From NCBI RefSeq assembly GCF_008180195.1, contig NZ_VTAV01000002.1:124001-188000 (forward strand): a stretch of DNA of 64,000 nt. Reading direction: 5' to 3'. This DNA comes from Sphingobacterium phlebotomi. GTDB taxonomy: Bacteria > Bacteroidota > Bacteroidia > Sphingobacteriales > Sphingobacteriaceae. Made by a program: the position numbers and the translations under genes. Within the stretch, counting starts at the first letter, position 1. Every line of letters starts with the position of its first letter. This document shows, piece after piece, positions 10,102 to 18,209 of this stretch. A model generated the notes under the pieces. It was given only the letters and a program-made list of their open reading frames with translations, did not search any database and was not told the DNA's origin.

Positions 10102-11705
10102 ACCTGTATCACACCGACATTATACCGGTCCACAGTTGGATTGTGGTTAGCCGCTTCTATTCCCATTGAAATAATTTTCCGTGTATCTTTTGGGTCTATG
10201 ACGCCATCCACCCAAAGACGTGCAGCTGCATAATAAGGGCTAAGCTGTTGATTATATTGTTGTTCGATTTTGGAAAGTAGATTTTTCTTTTCTTCTTCTG
10301 ACAGAGCTACTTCTTTTGCTTTGAGTGTTGCTTCCTGTATCTGCAGCAACGTTTTCCCTGCGGAAGCTCCGCTCATGACCGCCATTTGAGCAGTAGGCCA
10401 GGCATATATTAGGCGAGGATCATAGGCTTTTCCACACATGGCGTAATTTCCTGCTCCGTAGCTGTTGCCCACGATAAAGGTAAATTTAGGTACGACAGAA
10501 TTAGCCATTGCATTTACCATTTTAGCGCCGTCTTTGATAATGCCACTATGTTCTGATCGGGATCCTACCATAAATCCTGTGACATCTTGGAAGAACACCA
10601 ACGGTATTTTTTGTTGATTACAGTTCATAATAAATCGTGCCGCCTTATCTGCCGAATCTGAGTAGATAACGCCGCCCATTTGCATTTCTGTGGCGTTGCC
10701 TGGTTTCTTAGCTTTAACCATTTCCCGCTGATTGGCAATAATTCCTACCGCCCAACCATCAACGCGCGCCAAAGCACAAATCAATGTTTTTCCATAATCT
10801 TTTTTATATTCTTCCAACGAACCATTGTCTACAATAGTTTTTAGTATTTCCAGCATGTTATACGGTTTCAGACGATCTTCCGGAAGATTTTTGTAAATAT
10901 GGGTGGCCGGAAATTCAGGCTGAATGCTGGCAATATGTGAGAATTGGTTTTTATCGTTTTCACCAAATTTATCGATGATACCTTTGATAGCATCGAGACA
11001 ACTTCTATCGTCGGAATATTTATTATCTGTTACACCGGATATTTCGCAATGTGTAGTAGCGCCACCTAGTGTTTCATTGTCTATGGTCTCACCAATGGAA
11101 GATTTTACTAAATACGAGCCGGCTAAAAAAACAGAACCTGTACCCTCTACGATCAACGCATAATCTGACATGATAGGTAAATATGCCCCCCCAGCCACAC
11201 AGGAACCCATGATGGCTGAAATTTGGGGAATACCCATCGAAGATATTTTAGCGTTGTTTCGGAAGATTCGACCAAAATGTTCTTTATCCGGAAAGATTTC
11301 GTCCTGCAGAGGCAGGTATACACCCGCAGAATCCACCAAGTAAATAATAGGAAGATGGTTTTCCATGGCAATTTCCTGGGCCCTTAAGTTTTTTTTTCCG
11401 GTAATAGGGAACCACGCACCAGCTTTTACGGTGGCATCGTTGGACACGATGATGCACAACCTGTTTTTTACATATCCCATGACGACGACAACTCCACCAT
11501 TGGGGCATCCTCCATGTTCTTCATACATACCATCCCCTGCAAATGCACCTATTTCTGTATACGGACGATCTTCGTCCAAAAGATACACAATCCTCTCCCA
11601 TGCCGTCATTTTCCCTTTTTCTTTATGTCTTTCTATCTTGTTTAATCCACCTCCAAGAAGAAGTTTTTCATATTTGCTTTTGAGTGTGTTCAGTAGGTTT
11701 TCCAT
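10098..11705 (-). CDS. Acyl-CoA carboxylase beta subunit, methylcrotonyl-CoA carboxylase type
   Basis: A 535-residue carboxyltransferase subunit of a biotin-dependent acyl-CoA carboxylase. It transfers CO2 from carboxybiotin to the acyl-CoA. Family features include the N-terminal ARERI-like TAWERIVYLLD, IYLVDSAGVYLPLQDEIFPD (typical of methylcrotonyl-CoA carboxylase beta), SVVPKFTFIVGNSYGAGNYAMCGKAYDPR and the C-terminal WVDGVIDPKDTR. Neighbouring HMG-CoA lyase, acyl-CoA dehydrogenase and enoyl-CoA hydratase genes support leucine/isovalerate breakdown. The biotin carboxylase (alpha) partner is not in the window. It is divergent from the acyl-CoA dehydrogenase gene across 168 bp, which probably holds both promoters. 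Confidence 0.9.
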   Translation of the reverse strand: MENLLNTLKSKYEKLLLGGGLNKIERHKEKGKMTAWERIVYLLDEDRPYTEIGAFAGDGMYEEHGGCPNGGVVVVMGYVKNRLCIIVSNDATVKAGAWFPITGKKNLRAQEIAMENHLPIIYLVDSAGVYLPLQDEIFPDKEHFGRIFRNNAKISSMGIPQISAIMGSCVAGGAYLPIMSDYALIVEGTGSVFLAGSYLVKSSIGETIDNETLGGATTHCEISGVTDNKYSDDRSCLDAIKGIIDKFGENDKNQFSHIASIQPEFPATHIYKNLPEDRLKPYNMLEILKTIVDNGSLEEYKKDYGKTLICALARVDGWAVGIIANQREMVKAKKPGNATEMQMGGVIYSDSADKAARFIMNCNQQKIPLVFFQDVTGFMVGSRSEHSGIIKDGAKMVNAMANSVVPKFTFIVGNSYGAGNYAMCGKAYDPRLIYAWPTAQMAVMSGASAGKTLLQIQEATLKAKEVALSEEEKKNLLSKIEQQYNQQLSPYYAAARLWVDGVIDPKDTRKIISMGIEAANHNPTVDRYNVGVIQV

Positions 11706-11873
11706 AGCATTCGTTATCCCCTTTTCTCAAAGATAATAAACCTTAGCTTTGTTAAAGCACGGTATTTAAAACTTTTTAATAACATACTTGTTTTTATAAC
11801 GAAAAATATAAATATTTTAAAATATCGCTTATTTTTTATATTTTTAACAAATAAGAGTATAAGCTTCTAAAAT

Positions 11874-13028
11874 ATGATATCGCAAAAACAACAAAATGAA
11901 CAATTAGCTTTGGTTCGAGATAGTGCTCAACAATTTGCCAAGGAATTTATTAATCCTTATGTGATGGAGTGGGATGAGAAACAATATTTTCCGGTGGAAT
12001 TATTCAAAAAAATGGGTGAATATGGTTTTATGGGCGTATTGGTTCCGGAGAAATATAATGGGGCAGGTCTAGGGTATCAAGAATATATCACAATCCTCGA
12101 TGAAATATCTAAAGTATGTGGTTCTATTGGGCTGTCTTTAGCCGCACATAATTCCTTGTGTACGAATCATATTTTGTCATTTGCAAACGAAGAGCAGAAA
12201 GAAAAATATCTTCCCAGATTAGCTGCCGCAGAATGGATTGGTGCCTGGGGGCTTACCGAAACGGGATCTGGTTCTGACGCGGGAGGTTTGGCAACTACGG
12301 CGGTGCGCGATGGGGATTATTTTATTATTAATGGCTCTAAGACTTTTATTACCCATGCGATTAGTGGAGATGTAGCAGTTGTAATGGTAAGGACAGGTAA
12401 GAAGGGGGATAAACACGGTGTAACAGCATTTATTATAGAAAAAGGCACACCAGGTTTTACGGCGGGAAAAAAAATAGATAAATTAGGCATGCGCGCTTCA
12501 GAAACGGCGAGTTTGTTTTTTGACAATTGTCGGGTACATAAAAGTCAGGTCATTGGCGAAGTAGGCGATGGATTTGTTCAGGCGTTAAAGCTGTTGGATG
12601 GCGGACGTATTTCCATTGCTGCGCTTTCATTGGGTATTGCCCGAGGTGCGTATGCGTGTGCGCTGCAGTATGCGAACGAGCGGGAACAGTTTAATCAGAA
12701 GATATTTGATTTTCAAGATGTGGGTTTTACCATAGCAGACATGGCTACAAAAATCGATGCAGCGGAATTATTGATACGAAGAGCTGGTCATTTAAAAGAT
12801 ACAGATCAGATAGTTACAAAAGAAAGTGCCATGGCGAAATATTATGCTTCGGAAGTGGCGGTAGAAGTATCCAATCATAGTGTACAAGTACATGGTGGTT
12901 ATGGTTTCACAAAAGATTATCCGGCGGAAAAATACTTTAGGGATGCCAAATTATGTACGATCGGAGAGGGGACCAGCGCCATACAAAAGATGGTCATAGC
13001 AAGAGAAATTAAAAAAGATGTCCAATAA
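11874..13028 (+). CDS. Acyl-CoA dehydrogenase, short-chain type
   Basis: A 384-residue FAD enzyme that introduces the alpha-beta double bond into short acyl-CoAs. Seen: WGLTETGSGSDAGGL and TAVRDGDYFIINGSKTFITHA (FAD/substrate region), QVHGGYGFTKDYPAEKYFRDAK, and IGEGTSAIQKMVIAREI near the end. The glutamate in IGEGTS is the catalytic-base position of medium- and short-chain dehydrogenases. Isovaleryl-CoA dehydrogenases usually lack it there, so the product may be a butyryl- or 2-methylbutyryl-type enzyme despite the leucine-degradation context. It overlaps the HMG-CoA lyase gene by 11 bp, which indicates one transcript. Confidence 0.93.
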   Translation: MISQKQQNEQLALVRDSAQQFAKEFINPYVMEWDEKQYFPVELFKKMGEYGFMGVLVPEKYNGAGLGYQEYITILDEISKVCGSIGLSLAAHNSLCTNHILSFANEEQKEKYLPRLAAAEWIGAWGLTETGSGSDAGGLATTAVRDGDYFIINGSKTFITHAISGDVAVVMVRTGKKGDKHGVTAFIIEKGTPGFTAGKKIDKLGMRASETASLFFDNCRVHKSQVIGEVGDGFVQALKLLDGGRISIAALSLGIARGAYACALQYANEREQFNQKIFDFQDVGFTIADMATKIDAAELLIRRAGHLKDTDQIVTKESAMAKYYASEVAVEVSNHSVQVHGGYGFTKDYPAEKYFRDAKLCTIGEGTSAIQKMVIAREIKKDVQ

Positions 13029-13872
13029 GGAAACAATACAATTGGTAGAGTGTCCCCGAGATGCTATTCAGGGAATCAAACATTTTATTTACACAGATAA
13101 AAAAATAACATATATCAATCAATTGATTGATAGCAACCTATTTTATTGTATTGATTTTGGGAGCCTTGTATCACCCAACGCTGTACCACAAATGGCGGAT
13201 ACAATACAGGTTTTAGAAGGAATAGCAAAAAGAAATGACACAAAATTATTAGCAATTATTGCCAATGAAAGGGGGGCTGAAATAGCGAAACCTTTGGATA
13301 AAATTGATTTCTTGGGTTATCCGTTTTCAATCTCCGAGACATTTCAGCAACGAAATGCTAATTCTACTGTGGAACAGTCGTTTCAGCGAGTGGAGCAGAT
13401 TAAAAATATCATGGCCTCGGGTAAAAAAGAGTTGGTTGTATATATCTCGATGGCATTTGGAAACCCTTATAACGATCTGTGGAATAAGGACTTGGTCTTG
13501 AAATGGATAGAAAAACTTTCCTCGTTGGGAATATCCCGTTTCTCTATTGCCGATACGACATCGGAAGCGTCACCCGATAACATAAAAATGCTATTTACAT
13601 TGATAAAGCATACGTTTCCCGAGCTACAGTTTAGCATTCATCTGCACAGTAGAGCAGAAGAATCACTTTTAAAAATCGAAGCGGCGTATGAAGCCGGCTG
13701 TCGTATTTTTGAAGGCACTATTATGGGATATGGTGGCTGTCCTTTTGCACAAGATGATTTGGTGGGCAATATTCCCATGGAAATATTATTGCGACGCTTT
13801 AAAAATCCAAATGAAGATAAAATACAGGCTTTGCTGGCGAAGTTTCAAGAATTGATTGTAACGGAGACCTGA
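13018..13872 (+). CDS. Hydroxymethylglutaryl-CoA lyase
   Basis: A 284-residue TIM-barrel lyase that cleaves HMG-CoA to acetyl-CoA and acetoacetate, the last step of leucine degradation. The N-terminal VECPRDAIQGI keeps the catalytic Arg-Asp pair. FSIADTTSEASPDNI and FSIHLHSRAE supply the metal-site region, with two histidines. FEGTIMGYGGCPFAQDDLVGNI carries the catalytic cysteine loop (GGCP) of HMG-CoA lyases. Sequence around the metal site is somewhat divergent from well-known members. It overlaps the acyl-CoA dehydrogenase gene, and acetoacetate produced here can be reactivated by the ligase encoded at 8.2 kb. Confidence 0.9.
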   Translation: MSNKETIQLVECPRDAIQGIKHFIYTDKKITYINQLIDSNLFYCIDFGSLVSPNAVPQMADTIQVLEGIAKRNDTKLLAIIANERGAEIAKPLDKIDFLGYPFSISETFQQRNANSTVEQSFQRVEQIKNIMASGKKELVVYISMAFGNPYNDLWNKDLVLKWIEKLSSLGISRFSIADTTSEASPDNIKMLFTLIKHTFPELQFSIHLHSRAEESLLKIEAAYEAGCRIFEGTIMGYGGCPFAQDDLVGNIPMEILLRRFKNPNEDKIQALLAKFQELIVTET

Positions 13873-13917
13873 ATGAGCTACCACTCAAAAAAATATATGA
13901 ATAAACCAGCTCATTCA
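13870..13917. repeat. Inverted repeat after the HMG-CoA lyase gene
   Basis: TGAATGAGCT at 13870-13879 is exactly mirrored by AGCTCATTCA at 13908-13917 across a 28-base spacer. The left arm includes the stop codon of the HMG-CoA lyase gene. There is no T-tract after it, so it is not a classic terminator. It could form an mRNA hairpin or be two operator half-sites upstream of the enoyl-CoA hydratase gene; function unknown. Confidence 0.5.
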
Positions 13918-13985
13918 AGCTTCATCACCAATGGAAATAGATTTTTGGATGAAAAATAAAGAATGGAAAACGGTATCTTTGATAT

Positions 13986-14732
13986 ATGCAAGGAATAACG
14001 TACCGATACATTAAGGTGAATAAAATAGATTTCCGTATGGAAGTTACGCTTGCACGTTCCGAAAAGCGTAATGCGTTTACACCTACTATGGTGAATGAAA
14101 TAGCACATGTTTTTCAAAATGCTAATGATGATGATGCGGTAAAGGTTGTTGTATTGAAAGCCGAGGGACCTGTGTTTTGCGCAGGAATGGATTTAAAAAC
14201 CTTCGAAAATGAGCATCTCGATATACGGAATCCTCAACTCGAGCATAAGAATATATCTTTAGGCGAAGTATTTGCAAGCCTGCAGAAACCATCGGTGGCT
14301 ATTGTAGAAGGAAAAGTTATTGCCGGTGCGTTTTTGATAATTGCGGGATGTACCTATGTGTTCTGCTCGAAAAACGTACAATTCCGATTGCCAGAATTAA
14401 ATTTAGGAATATTCCCTTTTCAGGTTATGGCAAGTTTGATGCAAGTGATGCCTGAAAAAAGAATGTTACAACTGTGTTTGCATACCGACTATTTTTCGGC
14501 CCAAAAAGCGATGGAATACGGATTGGTAGATGGATTTTTGGAAGAGGTATATATAGAAGGCTTTTTAGCTAGATTTAAAGACATTAGCTCTTCCGCGGTT
14601 GTCGCAGGATTTAAAGCAGCGAGAGAACTCCCGTCCATTGCTATTGAAAAAAGATATGACTTTTTGTTGAAAAGTTTAGATGCACTGAAGTCTTCCGAAG
14701 ACGTGAAAAATCGAATTTTTAAGAAAGAATAA
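13986..14732 (+). CDS. Enoyl-CoA hydratase/isomerase family protein
   Basis: A 248-residue crotonase-fold protein. The oxyanion-hole segment VFCAGMDLKTF and the helix VEGKVIAGAFLIIAGCTYVF are clear, as is FRLPELNLGIFP, which holds one of the two usual catalytic glutamates (PEL). At the position of the other glutamate (in G-G-x-E of classic hydratases) it has leucine within AGAFLIIAG. It may therefore not be a standard hydratase; a methylglutaconyl-CoA hydratase-like or isomerase role is possible. It lies 113 bp downstream of the HMG-CoA lyase gene, with an inverted repeat between, and 24 bp before the permease gene. Confidence 0.82.
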   Translation: MQGITYRYIKVNKIDFRMEVTLARSEKRNAFTPTMVNEIAHVFQNANDDDAVKVVVLKAEGPVFCAGMDLKTFENEHLDIRNPQLEHKNISLGEVFASLQKPSVAIVEGKVIAGAFLIIAGCTYVFCSKNVQFRLPELNLGIFPFQVMASLMQVMPEKRMLQLCLHTDYFSAQKAMEYGLVDGFLEEVYIEGFLARFKDISSSAVVAGFKAARELPSIAIEKRYDFLLKSLDALKSSEDVKNRIFKKE

Positions 14733-14756
14733 ACTTCATTACCTATATTTTCGTTA

Positions 14757-16094
14757 ATGACCGTCCCATTTCTTCAAAGTATAATAGTCCTGTTGGCAGG
14801 CATTGTATTGATCGTCGTTTTGACGACGAAATACAAAATACATGCTTTTTTTGCTTTAATAGCTGCATGTTTATTTGTTGGTTTAGGACTGGAGCTTTCC
14901 CTTGCTGATATACTGACAACAACAAAAACGGGTTTTGGGAATATTATCGGTGCACTGGGCTTCATTATTGTTTTTGGTACGACATTAGGGATTCTTTTGG
15001 AGCATACGGGGGCTACAGTGGTATTGGCAAATGCTATTCTTAAGTTAACAGGTCAGCAGCGTGCAGCAGGGGCGATGAATATAACGGGCTATGTGGTAGG
15101 TCTCCCCATTTTTTGTGATTCGGGTTACATCGTATTGAGTAGCTTGAATAATAATATTGCTGTCCGTACTGGTACAGCGATGGTATTGATGGCAGCGTCA
15201 TTGGCGTCGGGTTTATATGCCGTTCATTGCCTAATTCCCCCTCATCCCGGAGCCGCCGCTGCTACCGCAACATTGTCCGCAGATTTTGGATTGGTTGTTC
15301 TTTATGGCATGCTCGTGGCGATTCCAACGGCTTGTTGCGGTTTCCTTTGGGCGAAATATGCTACTCGAAATATGCTGGCCATGAGACCTTCAAAACAACA
15401 CCATGTAGAAACGGAACAGGCTAAACGGCAACAACTTCCACGGATTGGCATCGCGGTGTTGCCTATCGTTATCCCCATATTGTTAATTGGCATTCGATCA
15501 TTTATAACAATCGATGAATCCTCCCTTTTTTTGCTAAAATCATTGTATGCAATTGGAGCTCCTGAAGTCGCACTAGGCATTGGAATTTTATTCGCAGTTT
15601 TGGGAAAGCGAAATTGGAAAAGAAAGGACTTTAATACACTTTTACGCCAAGCCGTTGAAAAAGCAGGGGATATTTTATTGATTATCGGAGCAGGTGGTGC
15701 TTTCGGCGCACTTATCGCGCAAGTCAACATGGCAGAATACCTATCAGGGAATAATATTGTCAGCAGTTTAGGGTTGGTTTTTCCTTTTATGGTGGCCTCG
15801 TTACTTAAAACAGCACAAGGGTCTTCTTCTGTTGCTATTATTACGACAGCTACGATGATATTGCCGATGTTGGGTTCCCTCGGTCTCGACCATACAATGG
15901 GTAAGGTTTGTGCCGTATTAGCTATGGGTGCAGGGTCTATGATGGTTTCCCATGCTAACGATTCTTATTTTTGGGTTATTTCCAGATTTTCTGGTGTGGG
16001 GATGAGTGTCATGCTACGGGTTTATACGGTTGCCACGTTGGTCATGGGGCTGGTAGCTATCGGCTTGATTTATTTGTTATATTTGGTTTTCTAA
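14757..16094 (+). CDS. GntP-family permease (gluconate/glycerate type)
   Basis: A 445-residue integral membrane protein with about twelve hydrophobic segments. GntP-family hallmarks include FGNIIGALGFIIVFGTTLG, LEHTGATVVLANAIL, VVGLPIFCDSGYIVLSSL, LIPPHPGAAAATATL and AQGSSSVAIITTATMILP. The family imports small sugar acids with protons. The next gene, 14 bp away, encodes glycerate kinase, so glycerate is a reasonable substrate; gluconate cannot be excluded. It appears to form a two-gene unit with the kinase. Confidence 0.88.
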   Translation: MTVPFLQSIIVLLAGIVLIVVLTTKYKIHAFFALIAACLFVGLGLELSLADILTTTKTGFGNIIGALGFIIVFGTTLGILLEHTGATVVLANAILKLTGQQRAAGAMNITGYVVGLPIFCDSGYIVLSSLNNNIAVRTGTAMVLMAASLASGLYAVHCLIPPHPGAAAATATLSADFGLVVLYGMLVAIPTACCGFLWAKYATRNMLAMRPSKQHHVETEQAKRQQLPRIGIAVLPIVIPILLIGIRSFITIDESSLFLLKSLYAIGAPEVALGIGILFAVLGKRNWKRKDFNTLLRQAVEKAGDILLIIGAGGAFGALIAQVNMAEYLSGNNIVSSLGLVFPFMVASLLKTAQGSSSVAIITTATMILPMLGSLGLDHTMGKVCAVLAMGAGSMMVSHANDSYFWVISRFSGVGMSVMLRVYTVATLVMGLVAIGLIYLLYLVF

Positions 16095-16108
16095 CTTAAA
16101 CGCCGACC

Positions 16109-17257
16109 ATGTTACATATTCTTATCGCTCCAAATGCTTTCAAACATAGTCTGGATGCCCGTCAAGTTGCAGAAGCATTACACGAAGGTTTTTCACAGAG
16201 TCGCCTAGACTGTCGTACAACGCTGTTCCCCATTGGCGATGGAGGCGACGGTACATGTAAACTTCTGCATGAAAAACTGAAGGGTGAGTTAGTTACAATT
16301 ACTGTTTCCGGCCCATTAGGAATACCCGTTGAGGCTTCATATAGTCTAGTAGATGAAGGAAAAACAGCTATAATTGAAATGGCCGATGCATCGGGTATCC
16401 GTTTGATAAAAGCAGAAGAACGAGATCCGCTTCGCGCGAGTAGTAAAGGTACAGGTGAGTTAATTCTGCATGCACTTGATCACCATAATGTAGATCAAGT
16501 TATTTTGGGGATGGGAGGTTCTGCAACGGTGGATGGAGGATGCGGGATGCTTCATGCCCTTGGTATACGTTTTCTGGATAAGAAAGGAAAGGCGCTTGAT
16601 CCAATACCCGAACAATTGCAGCATTTGGAACGTATTGACACAAGTAGATTGAACAAAAGCGTATTAGGCTGCAACATTAGGATTCTTTGTGATGTGGAGA
16701 ATCGTCTTCTCGGAGAAGACGGCGCGGCGTATATTTTTGGTCCTCAAAAGGGAGCATCTCCAACCCACGTAAAAATATTGGACAATTTTCTACGCCAGTT
16801 AAGTGATGTTGCTTTACAAACGACGGGAAATAATATGGCGGATATTGTTTCCGGCGGTACGGCCGGGGGTGCAGCGGCCGGTATGTATGCTTTAGCAAAC
16901 GCACAATTGGTAAATGGAATAGCCTATTTTCTAAGTAAGACAGGTTTTGAAGAAGTAATAAAAACGGCAGATTGGCTCATTACGGGAGAGGGGAGTCTTG
17001 ATGAACAGACGCTCTCAGGCAAGGCTCCGGCAGGCGTGGCTTCGCTAGCAAAGCAATATGGAATTCCGGTTGTCGGGATAGCAGGAAGAGTACCATTGGA
17101 ACCTTCGTCTGGCCTACTGAATCTGTTTGATGCACTTATGCCTATTAGTCATGAAGCCCTGTTGCTGGAAGAGGCACTTACAAAGACAGAGCAGAATCTT
17201 CGTCGTACGGCACAGGCGCTAGGAAATGTACTGGCTTGTAGTAATAAAAGAAATTAG
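16109..17257 (+). CDS. Glycerate kinase
   Basis: A 382-residue kinase of the GlxK/GarK type, which phosphorylates D-glycerate (usually to 2-phosphoglycerate) and feeds glycolysis. Motifs: IAPNAFKHSLDARQVAEAL at the N-terminus, PIGDGGDGTCKLL, SGIRLIKAEERDPLRASSKGTGELI, ILGMGGSATVDGGCGMLHALG, GGTAGGAAAGMYAL, DWLITGEGSLDEQTLSGKAP and GIAGRVPLE. Length is normal. It is paired with the GntP-type permease upstream and overlaps the convergent scpA gene by 4 bp. Confidence 0.94.
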   Translation: MLHILIAPNAFKHSLDARQVAEALHEGFSQSRLDCRTTLFPIGDGGDGTCKLLHEKLKGELVTITVSGPLGIPVEASYSLVDEGKTAIIEMADASGIRLIKAEERDPLRASSKGTGELILHALDHHNVDQVILGMGGSATVDGGCGMLHALGIRFLDKKGKALDPIPEQLQHLERIDTSRLNKSVLGCNIRILCDVENRLLGEDGAAYIFGPQKGASPTHVKILDNFLRQLSDVALQTTGNNMADIVSGGTAGGAAAGMYALANAQLVNGIAYFLSKTGFEEVIKTADWLITGEGSLDEQTLSGKAPAGVASLAKQYGIPVVGIAGRVPLEPSSGLLNLFDALMPISHEALLLEEALTKTEQNLRRTAQALGNVLACSNKRN

Positions 17258-18027
17258 GCCACATGTTCGGATTCGTAGCAAAGTTCTTCTTTTTTACCGA
17301 TGGAAAAATTATTGAATCCTAATCCTACTTCTATTTCCAATAAGCGTTGTTGAAGCATCTCCAAGATTGCCAAGAAATTGAACACAAGCTGTACTTTGTT
17401 CTCTGAATTTTTTATGATTTGCTGGAAATCCAACTTTTTGTTCATTTCAATCAGTTGTGCAATTGCCTTTTTCTGCTGTTCGATTGTATAGGGGAATTTT
17501 ACGACTGTATGCGTAGCTTCTTGAGCGCGGTGGGTAAAATTGAACATTAATTTTTCGTATACCATCAAGAGCTTGTATAGGTTGAAAGAAGATAATTCTT
17601 CCTCTGTGGTATCGGTATGCCTAGCGACTTTATTGTCCTTGGCTATATTCCCACGGGCGTGTAGTTGTGTTCGGTTTTCCTCCAACACACGTAACTCCTC
17701 GCAGATCTCTTTGAATTGCTTGTAAAGAATAAGCTTTTGGGTTAGTTCTTTCTTTAGGTCTATCTCGTTTTCCGCGTCATCCAACTCTGGGCGAGGCAAA
17801 AGCATCTTGGCTTTAATACGCATCAACGTAGAAGCGACAAATATAAATTCACTGGCGAGCTCTATATTCAAGGATTGCATTTTCTGGATATAGTCCAAAA
17901 AATCATCTGTTATTTTGGAGATGGGAATGTCATGGATGTTTAATTCATCCCTTTCGATAAAGAAAAGCAATAAGTCAAAAGGACCCTCAAATTGCTCTAG
18001 TTTGATTTCGTAACCTACTGTTTGCAT
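17254..18027 (-). CDS. scpA: Segregation and condensation protein A
   Basis: A 257-residue kleisin subunit of the SMC-ScpAB complex that organises and segregates chromosomes. The N-terminus has the signature FEGPFDLLLFFIERDELNIHDIPISKITDDFLDYI. ELASEFIFVASTLMRIKAKMLLP follows, and the C-terminal winged-helix part contains FNFLAILEMLQQRLL. The central region is charged and likely coiled or disordered. It stands alone; scpB is not visible in the window. Start at the ATG at 18027. It is divergent from dxs, and its gap to dxs carries an isolated DnaA-box sequence. Confidence 0.95.
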   Translation of the reverse strand: MQTVGYEIKLEQFEGPFDLLLFFIERDELNIHDIPISKITDDFLDYIQKMQSLNIELASEFIFVASTLMRIKAKMLLPRPELDDAENEIDLKKELTQKLILYKQFKEICEELRVLEENRTQLHARGNIAKDNKVARHTDTTEEELSSFNLYKLLMVYEKLMFNFTHRAQEATHTVVKFPYTIEQQKKAIAQLIEMNKKLDFQQIIKNSENKVQLVFNFLAILEMLQQRLLEIEVGLGFNNFSIGKKEELCYESEHVA

Positions 18028-18073
18028 ATCTTGCTCAAAAATAAAGAATTGAGCGCTAAAGGCATTTTATATT

Positions 18074-18082
18074 TTATCCACA
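18074..18082 (+). promoter_or_regulatory. Isolated consensus DnaA-box sequence
   Basis: TTATCCACA, the strongest DnaA-box consensus, occurs once in the scpA-dxs gap. A single copy is not evidence of an origin. It could titrate DnaA or influence scpA or dxs expression; it may also be chance. Confidence 0.35.
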
Positions 18083-18166
18083 ATTTGGAATCTATTAACA
18101 GTTTAGATCGTGTACCAAAAATAGAGATTAAACTTTTATTTGCTTTTATTGTTCTGTAGTTTAGGG

Positions 18167-18193
18167 AATAAGTTATTAAGTTTGTAACTTATT
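18167..18193. repeat. Inverted repeat just upstream of dxs
   Basis: AATAAGTTA (18167-18175) and TAACTTATT (18185-18193) are perfect 9-base arms around a 9-base spacer, ending 16 bp before the dxs start codon. It could be an operator or an mRNA hairpin near the ribosome-binding region. No regulator is known from the sequence. Confidence 0.4.
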
Positions 18194-18209
18194 TTATATA
18201 ATTAAAAAC

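Noticed and set aside
11365..11736. Plus-strand 123-codon frame opposite the carboxylase beta gene
   Set aside because: Antisense to a clearly recognised enzyme, with composition expected of a shadow frame.
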